The notes beneath the pieces are model-generated. The model did no database searches and had not been told where the DNA came from. It worked only from the letters and a program-made list of their open reading frames with translations. A program made the translations under genes and the position numbers. DNA of 64,000 bases. Origin: Prorocentrum cordatum. Taxonomy: Eukaryota > Sar > Dinophyceae > Prorocentrales > Prorocentraceae. This document shows positions 50,201-58,400 of the stretch, piece by piece. The stretch covers positions 253,501 through 317,500 of the forward strand of contig CAUYUJ010018071.1 in NCBI GenBank assembly GCA_963575745.1. The letters run 5' to 3'. How positions within the stretch are numbered: position 1 is the stretch's first letter; each line of letters opens with the position of its first letter.

Positions 50201-53200
50201 AGGACGAGGGGAGACGTCGGGAGCTCACGAGCTGGCTCCAAGCTGACGAGAGGCGACGGCAGGAGACGGTGGGGAGGAGTGAGCGGCACGGTGGCATGCT
50301 GCCAGGGGAGCGAGCGCAAAGCTTGCTCGACGACCCCTACCCCGATGTGATCCTACTGCGAGTGGGACGCGACCCAGATGGAGGACCGCAGTGCTGGAAC
50401 CAGTGTGGGAGGAGCTGCGCTCGCTTGGAGCACGACTGGAGCTGGTACTGCTGTCGGACATGCCGTGACACGGATGGCGACACCCATGGGCCGCACTGTC
50501 AGGCACGACACGAAGACCTCCAGAGGAGGCAGAGGGAGGCTGGCTACCGCCCCCCAGCGGGCGAGCAGGCTAGTGGCAGCGGCGGTCCAGGAGCCCAGGC
50601 AGCAGGCGAGGAGGCTTCGAGGCACCCGCCGCCCAAGGCGGCGCCGGACGGTCGCCTCCCACCCATCTGGGAAGAGCAGCGGCCTGCGGTGGTGAAGGCG
50701 CCGCCCAGCACGGCCAGGGAAGGCCTGCAGCCCGAAGGTTCACCCGCCGGGGGGTCGCAGGGCCCGCTGGTGGGTGGCGGAGGAGACCCACTGGCCACCA
50801 GGAGCCGGCATGCGGGAGGTTCAGAGGATGAGAGCTGGGGCCCCTGGACGGCCACAGGGCGATGCGTGGTTGCCGAAGGAGTGGGAGAGGGCGCCAGCGT
50901 TGCGGATCAGGCCCCACCTCCCCCAGAGGCGAGGGAAGCCTTGCGGCCGTGCCGGCTCCCAGGGTGCCCCTACTTGGAGCACTCCCAGCCCGCGACTGCA
51001 GTCGACGGGGGAGCACTGTGGCGGCCAGGGTTCTGCTGCAACAAGTGCGCAGGGCGGTCGGAGGGAGCGGACTGGGCAGAAGGAGGCGCGAAGCACTTCA
51101 GGCATTGCGAGAAGATGCCCCACGGCCAGCCACCCCCAGGTGGGGAGGGGCCGTCAGAGACCGCAGCAGCAAGTAAGAAGCGCAAGCAGGAGCGCAAGCA
51201 AGAGATCGCAGCGGCCGCCGCCCGGGCGCTGGCCGCCGCTGCGTTGGCTGCCCCCCCTGCGGGGTCTGAGTCCTGGGCCGCGGAGGGGCAGGGCGAGGAG
51301 AGCGGCAGCGGAAGTCCGAGCGAGGAGTGCCCCCCCCCGTCACCAGGGGAGCTCGCCCGGCGGGCGCGTGCGGAGCGAGGGGCTGCCCGGCAGAGGAAGG
51401 CGGAGGCAGCTCGGCCCGAGGATGGGGCCGGGCACCCCGGTGCGGGGCAGGCGGAGTACATCCACCTAAGGGCGAAGACCCCACCTGCACCAGCAGCGGT
51501 CGAGAGGTCGGAGGAAGAGCCCCCGGCAGAGGTCGCGCGGGCGGCTGGTCAGACTTACCGTGCGCTCGCTAGGCGGGTAGAGTTTCAGAGGACAGGGCTC
51601 TGGTCCGCACCAGAGGAGGAGGACCGCCCCAGGGGGAGGGCCGCCGGGGTGGAGACGTCGGTGGTCCACCCTCGGCCTGGCCGAGAGCCACTCCCGCAGC
51701 CAGAGGGGCGGGCCGACCGCGAGCCGCTGCCCCAACCAGGAAGTTGGGCGCCCCCTTCGGGGGAGTCGAGTGGGTCCCGCGGGCCGGAGAAGCGGCCACA
51801 GCCCCCTGGTCACCGGGCGGAGGAGGACCCGCTCAGGCCTGGCGGACCTGCACGTGCGGCCGAGGCCGTGAGGGACCTCAACTCACCTGAGTCCTACTCG
51901 GAGGAGGACTATGAAGAGACAGAGGAGGAGGCCGAACCACTTCGGCCGGTGCCTTTCCCAGGAGGCGGCCCAGACGCCCGCTATGCGTGGTGTGAGTACT
52001 GCGGTGTGCAGGGCGAGGGCCGGGACACGAGCTGCCCGAAGTGCAACAAGACCTACCCCATTTCGATGGCCAAGGACCGGTTGGCGGCCGCGCAGAGGGC
52101 AGCCAAGGCAGGGAGTGCCGCCGCGGTCGCCCCCCGGCACGGGGGAAGAGAGGAGCGCGAGCGTGAGGAGGTGGCGCGGCGTGCGGCACCGGAGGCTGGA
52201 CCGCCCGAGGACATCGACCCAGAGGCGGTGAGCCGGTACCTGGAAGCGGCAGCAGGCAGCGGACAGGGCAGCGAAGGGCTCGAGCGGCAGCTCAGGCGGA
52301 TCGCCAGGGAAGACTCCAGGCGTGCCGGCGGGCGTGCCGATGCTGGGTACGCGCCAGAGCTCCAGAGGTTGGTAGACGCAGCCGTGGTGGCTTCGGTGGC
52401 CAAGGGGACGACGGCGACCTACGGCGTCGCTTGGAGGCAGTGGACGACGTTCTGCCGGATCCGTAGGAGGTCGCCCATCCTGCATGGTGAGACTCGTGAA
52501 GAGCGTCACCAAGATGAGGAGGAGCTGCTGCTGTTCATGGTGCACCTGTACAACAGCCTGAAGCGGTCGCACGGGACGATACGGTCAAAGTTGCTGGGGA
52601 TCCGTTCACACCACGTGATGCTGGGTGAGCCCGACCCCTTGGCGGGTAAGCCGCGACTGTGGATGGCGTTAAATGGGATAGAGAACTGGCAAGGGCCCGG
52701 AAAGAGGAAGCTCCCGGTTACGACCAAGATGCTGAGGAGAATCCGAGACATGCTGAAGCCGGACACTTGCGCGGACGACGCGGCCTTGTATTTCTGCGTG
52801 ATCTTCGCTTTCTTCTTCATGATGCGGATTGGGGAGTACGCCCACTCGGGGCACTGGGATTTGAAGAAGGTCTTGACCGGGCTGGACATTGCCCCGAAGT
52901 GCAAGGGCGAGCAGGTAAGCCACTTCGCTGCCGCGGACGAGGTGGTGCTGTGGTTCAAGGCGTCGAAGGCTGACCAGAAGGGAGCAGGGCAGGCGAGGAA
53001 CCACTACCGCTCGAACGACCCGTTCGGCATCTGCCCGGCGTGGGCGGCGGAGTGCTACAACCGCTGGTTCCCGAGCCGTATCGCGGGCAAAGAGGCACAT
53101 TTACCACTTGCGAGGTGGGAAGATGGCATCCCGATCACGCGGGAGCGTATCCAGGGCTTGCTTCAGAAGGCGGCGGCGCTGGAAGGCTACCCACCCGACA

Positions 53201-53454
53201 GGTTCAAGAGCCATTCGCTCCGAATCGGCGGGGCGACGGCCCTGTACCACTGCTTCCAGGACACGGAGCTGGTCAAGCGTTGGGGGCGGTGGAACAGCGG
53301 GGCCTTCCACCAGTATTTGTGGGAGGCGAATGAGGACGCCGCTGGGGTGTCAGAGGCGATGGCGAAGTCTGTGGCAACCCTGCATGTGGGGTACAAGGTT
53401 GAAACGGCGGGAGGCGGACCGGCTGCTGATGTGAAGGAGAAGCCGGGAGCCTGA
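47065..53454 (+). CDS. Pol of the YR retrotransposon: RT, RNase H, methyltransferase-like segment, zinc modules, tyrosine recombinase
   Basis: About 2130 codons with no ATG at the start, consistent with expression by frameshift. RT: motif A KRDFQAAFKLLW (Asp codon 47830), FGWTGAPGEWAVWG, motif C VLVDDGVLVEP (Asp codons 48079-48084). RNase H: GGDST (48688), ALGELF (Glu 48823), YVGDNQTV (Asp 48898) and EMADMITRADV (Asp 49051), so all four acidic residues are present. From 49288 to 50150 a segment with DPVAQRKVWVLASK and VRPLQAQEVWHLRG resembles motifs VIII-IX of C5-cytosine methyltransferases; no catalytic Pro-Cys is visible. Two related Cys/His modules follow (50392-50500 with WYCCRTC, 50953-51110 with FCCNKC), then a WCEYC...CPKC ribbon (about 51990). 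The tyrosine recombinase (52360-53400) shows MMRIGEY (Arg 52825), KSHSLRIGG (His 53212, Arg 53221) and WGRWNSGAFHQYLW (Tyr 53314). All catalytic residues that I can check are intact. Confidence 0.88.
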   Translation, partial: ESPPPSTNFSATLAGHISEGDEAQEEGANPQLDDLRDRVGGAAPDTDRRALNFWTAARSEPGYSDEAFGRMISRGAELLDAHGGWQEASTALRAAWKSDQGDHLKGVHDSYLEGMVEPELLEYLRRVATNGAEVRHEGEITRVRAKPHQSAAQHQEEARRKIWDDIVKGRTWAAPSSHPGLEGIMESPQGRVPKMRPDRTIADEGRFINDMRDANAGCDKLNHPPAKLPTHREIARTILWWRCRCPKVRVHLAKRDFQAAFKLLWVELPGLRIMAVSLQGLAGAEPTTVLYLTMVFGWTGAPGEWAVWGRGVQDAHQAHRPPAEELHDEVAHSSEVLVDDGVLVEPALGARPWLSAWTFDAMSKLLLGDSSINLEKLAEEGEFSTEKLIWGLLFQLEDSEGRVVDRATLPEPKIQKMSYLLQEAELEPGQRVVRLKTVQRLRGLGTHFAAVNQALGTELGALDALMCQPHGPTARATPKGGEEEQEVAWQEFWDSCDMLRAMVARPETWGATFLSSFAGMLEPRERLAIPGTMEQVVWVGGDSTLEVAGQIDWAAKVYARQELAGYMEALKMAAGLPEEWVIIALGELFCIVGFAVARGQAWKERLIIYVGDNQTVQRWVETRRPKNRMARHLVRLLNYVEAKYHCRVLAAPYIRTYSNEMADMITRADVAEVKRRMAEEGFEPIDLAGTWAEVLSQGYERRVHAVALVDPEDWQVAMQLMARRSPGEVPRPLLQTAWRVVEVRGTLAPYARAAGMLGACGEAELLKGWPGFQAGGAGREGDLTLVVTSLGPSRVGPHLQDLAQELHRLAAQWALVDVPPGPTVADVLKFFRNVGWSAAEDGRVCSEYGDPVAQRKVWVLASKGGAPVPVGWLGSHEAKPPPPLPMAGGMMNARRVEEEEWLAPEEGRLVVDPRAARSPPHLPRIIGHWHPRGQVGRRPVHGSSGPSPTPRVDESGVLEPVLVYDAKGPPPGVRPLQAQEVWHLRGGSSADWLALCGQLSHGDLLRGVLRACPPRAAPAALTAALRQAEVSTESGERTAGICRRPEDEGRRRELTSWLQADERRRQETVGRSERHGGMLPGERAQSLLDDPYPDVILLRVGRDPDGGPQCWNQCGRSCARLEHDWSWYCCRTCRDTDGDTHGPHCQARHEDLQRRQREAGYRPPAGEQASGSGGPGAQAAGEEASRHPPPKAAPDGRLPPIWEEQRPAVVKAPPSTAREGLQPEGSPAGGSQGPLVGGGGDPLATRSRHAGGSEDESWGPWTATGRCVVAEGVGEGASVADQAPPPPEAREALRPCRLPGCPYLEHSQPATAVDGGALWRPGFCCNKCAGRSEGADWAEGGAKHFRHCEKMPHGQPPPGGEGPSETAAASKKRKQERKQEIAAAAARALAAAALAAPPAGSESWAAEGQGEESGSGSPSEECPPPSPGELARRARAERGAARQRKAEAARPEDGAGHPGAGQAEYIHLRAKTPPAPAAVERSEEEPPAEVARAAGQTYRALARRVEFQRTGLWSAPEEEDRPRGRAAGVETSVVHPRPGREPLPQPEGRADREPLPQPGSWAPPSGESSGSRGPEKRPQPPGHRAEEDPLRPGGPARAAEAVRDLNSPESYSEEDYEETEEEAEPLRPVPFPGGGPDARYAWCEYCGVQGEGRDTSCPKCNKTYPISMAKDRLAAAQRAAKAGSAAAVAPRHGGREEREREEVARRAAPEAGPPEDIDPEAVSRYLEAAAGSGQGSEGLERQLRRIAREDSRRAGGRADAGYAPELQRLVDAAVVASVAKGTTATYGVAWRQWTTFCRIRRRSPILHGETREERHQDEEELLLFMVHLYNSLKRSHGTIRSKLLGIRSHHVMLGEPDPLAGKPRLWMALNGIENWQGPGKRKLPVTTKMLRRIRDMLKPDTCADDAALYFCVIFAFFFMMRIGEYAHSGHWDLKKVLTGLDIAPKCKGEQVSHFAAADEVVLWFKASKADQKGAGQARNHYRSNDPFGICPAWAAECYNRWFPSRIAGKEAHLPLARWEDGIPITRERIQGLLQKAAALEGYPPDRFKSHSLRIGGATALYHCFQDTELVKRWGRWNSGAFHQYLWEANEDAAGVSEAMAKSVATLHVGYKVETAGGGPAADVKEKPGA

Positions 53455-53874
53455 GGCCAGTACCAGGAGTGCGAGTGTTGAGCCAAGGCGTGTCACCACT
53501 GGAGGAGCCGTTGCTGGATTGTGCGCAGTCCTGGGGTAATGGCCTGGGGGCAGTGGCGACCCCCTGGATCGACGGACGGAGGTGAGGTGGAGGAGGGCCG
53601 CGAGCCCCAGTCGGCACCACCCGCAAGTCACGGGCGCCGAAGGGGCGTGCGGAGGTGAGGAGGCCGAGGGCCGGGGCGTCCCGCCAGTGCGGTCCCCGAG
53701 GAGAGGCGGAGGTGGCTGGGGCGTCCCGCCAGTGCGGTCCCCGAGGAGAGGTTGAGGAAGCCGGCTGGTGCTCCGCCAGCGCCGGCACGCGCTGTGCAGT
53801 GAGGCGCCCAGCTGTGAGCCCTGTTCGGCACCACCCGCAAGTCACGGGCGCCGAGGGGGTGAGAGGAGCTGGGT
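53455..53874 (+). other. 3' untranslated region of the YR retrotransposon
   Basis: Contains two internal duplications: GGGGCGTCCCGCCAGTGCGG at about 53674 and 53718, and TCGGCACCACCCGCAAGTCA at about 53612 and 53825. No ORF of note. Confidence 0.7.
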
Positions 53875-54100
53875 GGCCGAGGAGCCGCCGGTCTGGCGGC
53901 ACAGCTGGGCCTCGGCTGAGGCCCGGCCTGAGCTTGGAGAAGGAGAGGGGCGGCATGCGCCTGATGATGCCAAAAGGCGCGCGCGCTCGCTGCCTCTGCC
54001 TTTTCCGTTGTGAGCCCGAACTGTGCTTGTGCTCGCCGCGTTGCCGTCGCCCCGGGCACTCACTGTTTGGTTTTCTGCCAGGCACCTTCTCACTTAAACG
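53875..54100 (+). repeat. Split direct repeat B1
   Basis: Begins GGCCGAGGAGCCGCCGGTCT and ends CTTCTCACTTAAACG. It matches B2 (54307-54527) with only a few small indels and joins A2 without a gap. Confidence 0.95.
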
Positions 54101-54235
54101 TGAGAGTTTGAGCATGCGTAAAACGTAGGGTTTCAGGGAGTAAGTGCCTGGTGAGGGGGAAGGGTCTCTCCTGCTCTCTGTCCCTTTCCCCCATCCGCGG
54201 CCCCTTTGGGGCTCAAGTTTCTCTCTCGGGCCCTT
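54100..54235 (+). repeat. Split direct repeat A2
   Basis: Matches A1 over 135-136 bp (GTGAGAGTTTGAGCATGCGTA ... CGGGCCCTT). Between A2 and B2 lie 71 unique bp (54236-54306). Confidence 0.95.
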
Positions 54236-54306
54236 CCCTCCCAGGCCCTCCCTGGCCCTTCGTATTTTCCTTTTCCTTTTTTCGGCCTTGACCGCTTAGC
54301 GGTTCG

Positions 54307-54527
54307 GGCCGAGGAGCCGCCGGTCTGGCGGCACAGCTGGGCCTCGGCTGAGGCCCGGCCTGAGCTTGGAGAAGGAGAGGGGCGGCATGCGCCTGATGAT
54401 GCCAAAAGGCGCGCGCGCTGCTGCCTCTGCCTTTTCCGTGTGAGCCCGAACTGTGCTTGTGTCGCCGCGTTGCCGTCGCCGCGGGCACTCACTTTGGTTT
54501 TCTGCCAGGCACCTTCTCACTTAAACG
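54307..54527 (+). repeat. Split direct repeat B2 (right end of element)
   Basis: Matches B1. The homology ends at TTAAACG (54521-54527), immediately followed by a GGAGG-rich flank. Confidence 0.95.
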
Positions 54528-54800
54528 GAGGGGAGGAGGAGGAGGAGGAGGGGGGAGGTGGAGGAGGGAGGAGGTGGAGGAGAGGTGGAGGAAGGAGGGG
54601 AGGAGGAGCGAGAGGGGAGGGGAGGTGGGAGGGGGGAGCTGGGGAGGGGGAGGGGGTGGAGGAGGGGGATACGGGGAGGGGGAGGAGGTGGAGGATGGTG
54701 TGAGGAGGAGGAGGAGGAGGAGGAGGAGGAAGAGGAGGAGCAGGAGGAGGAGCAGGAGGAGAAGGAGGAGGAGGAGGAGGAGGAAGAGGAGGCGGCGCTC
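54528..54800. repeat. GGA-rich triplet repeat
   Basis: Imperfect GGAGGA/GGGAGG up to 54700, then nearly pure GAGGAG with GAAGAG and CAGGAG interruptions. The Gly/Glu/Arg frames over it are repeat translations. Confidence 0.93.
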
Positions 54801-55413
54801 GGCACTGCGCTGGGTGCCTGGAGCAAGGGCGGCTATGAGGCCACCACTGGGGCCGCTCCGCTCCGCGCGGGGCGTCAAGCGTCGGCGGGGGCGCGGCGGG
54901 GCCGCCCGTCGGCCAGAGGTCTGCGCGCGGCCTCGGCCTTCGGGACGGCGCTCGCGTCTGAGGCTTCAGGCCAGCAGCTGCGCTTCCTGCTAGACCAAAT
55001 GATTAACCAAAGAGTTATTACCTCCGATACCTCACCCCTCCCCTAAGCCAAAATGGCGGGTGCTAACACGCGGCTCCGACTGGCGATGCCAGCGTGGCTC
55101 CCATGCCACTCGGCCATTAAGAAGGATCTCCTCAGGCGATTCAGATTGGGCCAGAGCGCCGCAGGATAGGCGAGCCTGCCACGGGGGCCCAATGCGTGAC
55201 AATCTAAGTGAGCTGATGCGCTGCGCCATCGCCTGGCATGCACGCCTTGTTCCATGCGTGGTTCTGCCCGTGCCTGATCGCATCCTTTAACTACGCCCCG
55301 CATGGAACAATGCGAGCCCGACATTATCTGCGATGAAGAGCAGGACCTCGCCTCCCGTGAGCCCTAATCAGACTTTGGATGCGGCGGAAAAAAATGATAG
55401 CCGGAGTGCAGTA
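54801..55413. other. Unique DNA between the GGA tract and the satellite, no gene recognised
   Basis: Short frames only. The minus strand at about 55030-55046 reads CCGCCATTTTGGCTTAG, which partly resembles a spliced leader but lacks its 5' part and its CAAG end. Confidence 0.45.
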
Positions 55414-58400
55414 TCCCCAAACAGGGTTTTAGACCCACTGCGGTTTCCAAGGTCGATTGCGTGCCCGTCCAGTGCGGGCTGGCATGGCATGTTAAAACAT
55501 GCCTCCTCCTCCTCCTCCTCCTCCTCCTCCTCATCCTCCTCCTCCTCCTCCTCCTCCTCGTCCACCTCCTCTTCACCCCGAAAAGCATCTCGGAGCCCAG
55601 AATTGCGAGGATGTCTCCAGCGTAACGGGCTGGACCACCTCGCGCGCGGCATTTCGGACCCCAGAGTTGCGACGATGTCTCGGGCGAAACGTGCTGCGAG
55701 TACCACCTCGAGCGCGGCGTCTCAGAGCGTTTGCGGGGGCCTCTGGTGCCTCATGGGGGGCTCTGGGGACCTCCGGGGGCTGCCTCCTGGGCCTCCTGTG
55801 CCTCCTGAACTCTTCCTGAGGGGTTCTCCGAAGGTCTTGGGGCTCCCAGGGGGGATATCTAAAACCTGTGCCGCTTGGGCCCCTCCAAAATACAGGGGGG
55901 GCCACAAGAGAAGGAAAAATACGAATCGACACCGGATGGTGAATTAACTTGACACGTTCTGATATGGGGGGCCTCCTGGGGCCGTCCTGGGAGCCTCCTG
56001 GGAATCTTCCTGCGGACTCCTGGGGCCTGTCCGGGCGTCCTGGGGTTCCCTGAAGCTCTCTGGGCCTCCCCTCCTCCTGCCTGCTCCCGCATGCACATCA
56101 TCCGCCTCCTCCCTCTTGTCCCCTCCATATTCTCCTCTCCTCCTCCTCCTCCTCCTCCTCCTCTTCCTCACCCTCCTCCTCCTCCTCCTCCTCCTCCTCC
56201 TCCTCCTCCTCCTCCTCCTCCACCTCCTCTTCATCCCGAACGGCATCTCGGAGCCTAGAGTTGCGAGGATGTCTCCAGCGGAACGGGCTGGACCACCTCG
56301 TGCGCGGCATCTCGGACCCCAGAGTTGCGACGATGTCTCGGGCGAAACGTGGTGCGAGGAAGTCTCAGGCGAAACGGGCCGGACCACCTCGAGCGCGGCG
56401 TCTCAGAGCTCCGAGTCGCGGGGGCCTCCTGGTGCCTCCTGGGGCCTCCTGGGGACCTCCTGGAGCTTCCTCCTGTGGGCTCCTGAACTCCACCTGAGGT
56501 TTCCTGAAGCCTCTTGGGGCTCCCAGAGGGGATATCTAACCTGTGGCCGTTTGGGCCTCTCCAAATGGAGGGGGGGGGGCACAAGAGCAGGAAAAATCAA
56601 CGAATCGACACCGGATGTGTATTAACTTCACACGTTCTGATAGTGGGGTCTCCTGGGAGCCTCCTGGGAATCTCCTGGAGACCCCTGGGGCCTGTCCTGG
56701 GCGTCCTGCGGCCTCCTGGTGCCTCCTGGGGCCTCCTGGGGACCTCCTGGGGCTTCCTCCTAAGCCTCCTGTGGCCTCCTGAACTCCACCTGAGGTTTCC
56801 TGAAGCATCTTGGGGCTCCCAGGGGGGATATCTAACCTGTGGCCGCTTGGGCCCCTCAAAATGAAGGGGGGGCCACAAGAGCAGGAAAAATCAACGAATC
56901 GACACCGGATGTGTATTAACTTCACACGTTCTGATAGAGGGCCTCCTGGGGCCTCCTGGGAGCCTCCTGGGAATCTCCTGGGGGCCCCTGGGGCCTGTCC
57001 TGGGCGTCCTGCGGCCTCCTGGACCTTTCTGGGGCCTCCTGAGGCTCGCAGGGTCCCATGGAGGATATGTAACATGTGGTCTTCTGGGCGCCCAGGCTGG
57101 ACCACCTCTTGCGCAGCATCTGAGAGCTCAGAGTTGCGAGAATGTCTTGTGCGAAACAGGCCGGACCACCTTGCGCACGGCATCTCAGAGCCCAGAGTTG
57201 CGAGGATGTCTCAGGCGAGACGGGCCGGACCACCTCGCGCAGGGCATCTCAGAGCTCAGAAGTTCGAGGATCTCTCAGGCGAAACGGGCCGGACCACCTC
57301 TCGCGCGGCATCTCCGAAGTCAGAGTTTCGAGGATGTCTCAGGCGAAACGGGCCGGACCACCTCGCGCAAGGCATCGCAGAGCTCAGAGTTTCGAGGATG
57401 TCTCAGGCGAAACGGCCTGGACCACCTCTCGCACAGCACCTCGGGGCTCAGAGTTTCGAGGATGTCTCAAGCGAAACGGCCCGGACCACCTCTCGCGCGG
57501 CGTCCCGGAGCGCAACTTTTCGAGGATGTCTGAGGCGAAACGGCCAATCCCGGCCAACTCAGAAACGAGAGTTGTGAGGATGTCTCAAGCGAAACGGCCG
57601 AAACCATAAAATTTGTGTGAGGATGTCTCTGCTCCGCGTTCTCTCGGCCGGAGTTAGTTTCTATCACAACAGCACCCCGTTCAGCAAGCTGTTTGGGGAA
57701 AAATCGTGACGTCGGATGTCTGGGGAGGGCGGAAGGCAGTGCGCGCAGGACGGATGCTGAGGCGGCAGAAACATGCAGAAACGACGACGGCGGGGACGGG
57801 GAGGCGGAGGCAGAGGCGCAGCAGCGGGAGGCGGGAGGCGGGAGGAGGGAGGAGGGAAGAGAAACCAGGCGGGAAGTGGGAAGAGGGAGGCGGGAGAAGG
57901 AATGAGAGAGGTTGTGATTGGAGCTCCTGTGCTACGAAACGTCTCAGGCAGAATGGGCCAGACCATCTCGCGCGCATCATCTTCGAGCCTCGCATTGCGA
58001 GGATGGCTCAATCGAAACGGGCCGGACCACCTCGCGAGCGACATCTTGGAGCTCAGTATTGGAAGGATGTCTCAAACGAAACGGGCCGGACAATCTTTCG
58101 CACACGTTTCTTGTCCACATCGCACTCGCTTCACGTTAGGTCCTCTCCTGCAACTCCTTTCCTTCTCCCTCCTCCTCCTCCTCCTCCTCCTCCTCCTCCT
58201 CCTCCTCCTCCCCCTCCTCCTGCCTGCTCCCTCATGCACATCATACGCTTCCTCCTTCTCCCTTCCATCTCCTTCTCCTTCTCCTCCTCCTCCTCCTCCT
58301 CCTCCTCCTCCTCCTCCTCCTCGACCTCGACCTCCTCTACATCCCGAACGGCATCTCGGAGCCTAGAGTTGCGAGGATGTGTCCAGCGTAACGGGCTGGA

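Larger units (their letters stand above)
40228..54527 (+). mobile_element. Complete tyrosine-recombinase retrotransposon (DIRS/PAT/Ngaro-like) with split direct repeats
   Basis: The 14.3-kb unit has repeats in the order A1 (40228-40362), coding region, B1 (53875-54100), A2 (54100-54235), B2 (54307-54527). A1/A2 and B1/B2 are nearly identical, and B1 abuts A2 directly. That is the diagnostic split-direct-repeat arrangement of PAT and Ngaro elements. The coding region carries Gag-like, RT, RNase H and tyrosine-recombinase domains and no DDE integrase, consistent with replication through a circular intermediate and YR-mediated insertion. No target duplication is expected. Both outer ends sit beside AACG-type sequence (left CCAACG, right TTAAACG). 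Long uninterrupted frames and close repeat identity suggest a recent insertion. Confidence 0.93.

Noticed and set aside
55029-55046. Spliced-leader-like CCGCCATTTTGGCTTAG on the minus strand
   Set aside because: It shares only the GCCATTTTGGCT core, lacks the CCGTA start and CAAG end, and no gene follows it.
57100-57610. GRTTSRAAS / GPDHLARGI / AKRAGPPRA frames in all three plus frames
   Set aside because: The three peptides are the three frames of one 64-bp satellite unit. Frame rotation explains the long open stretches.
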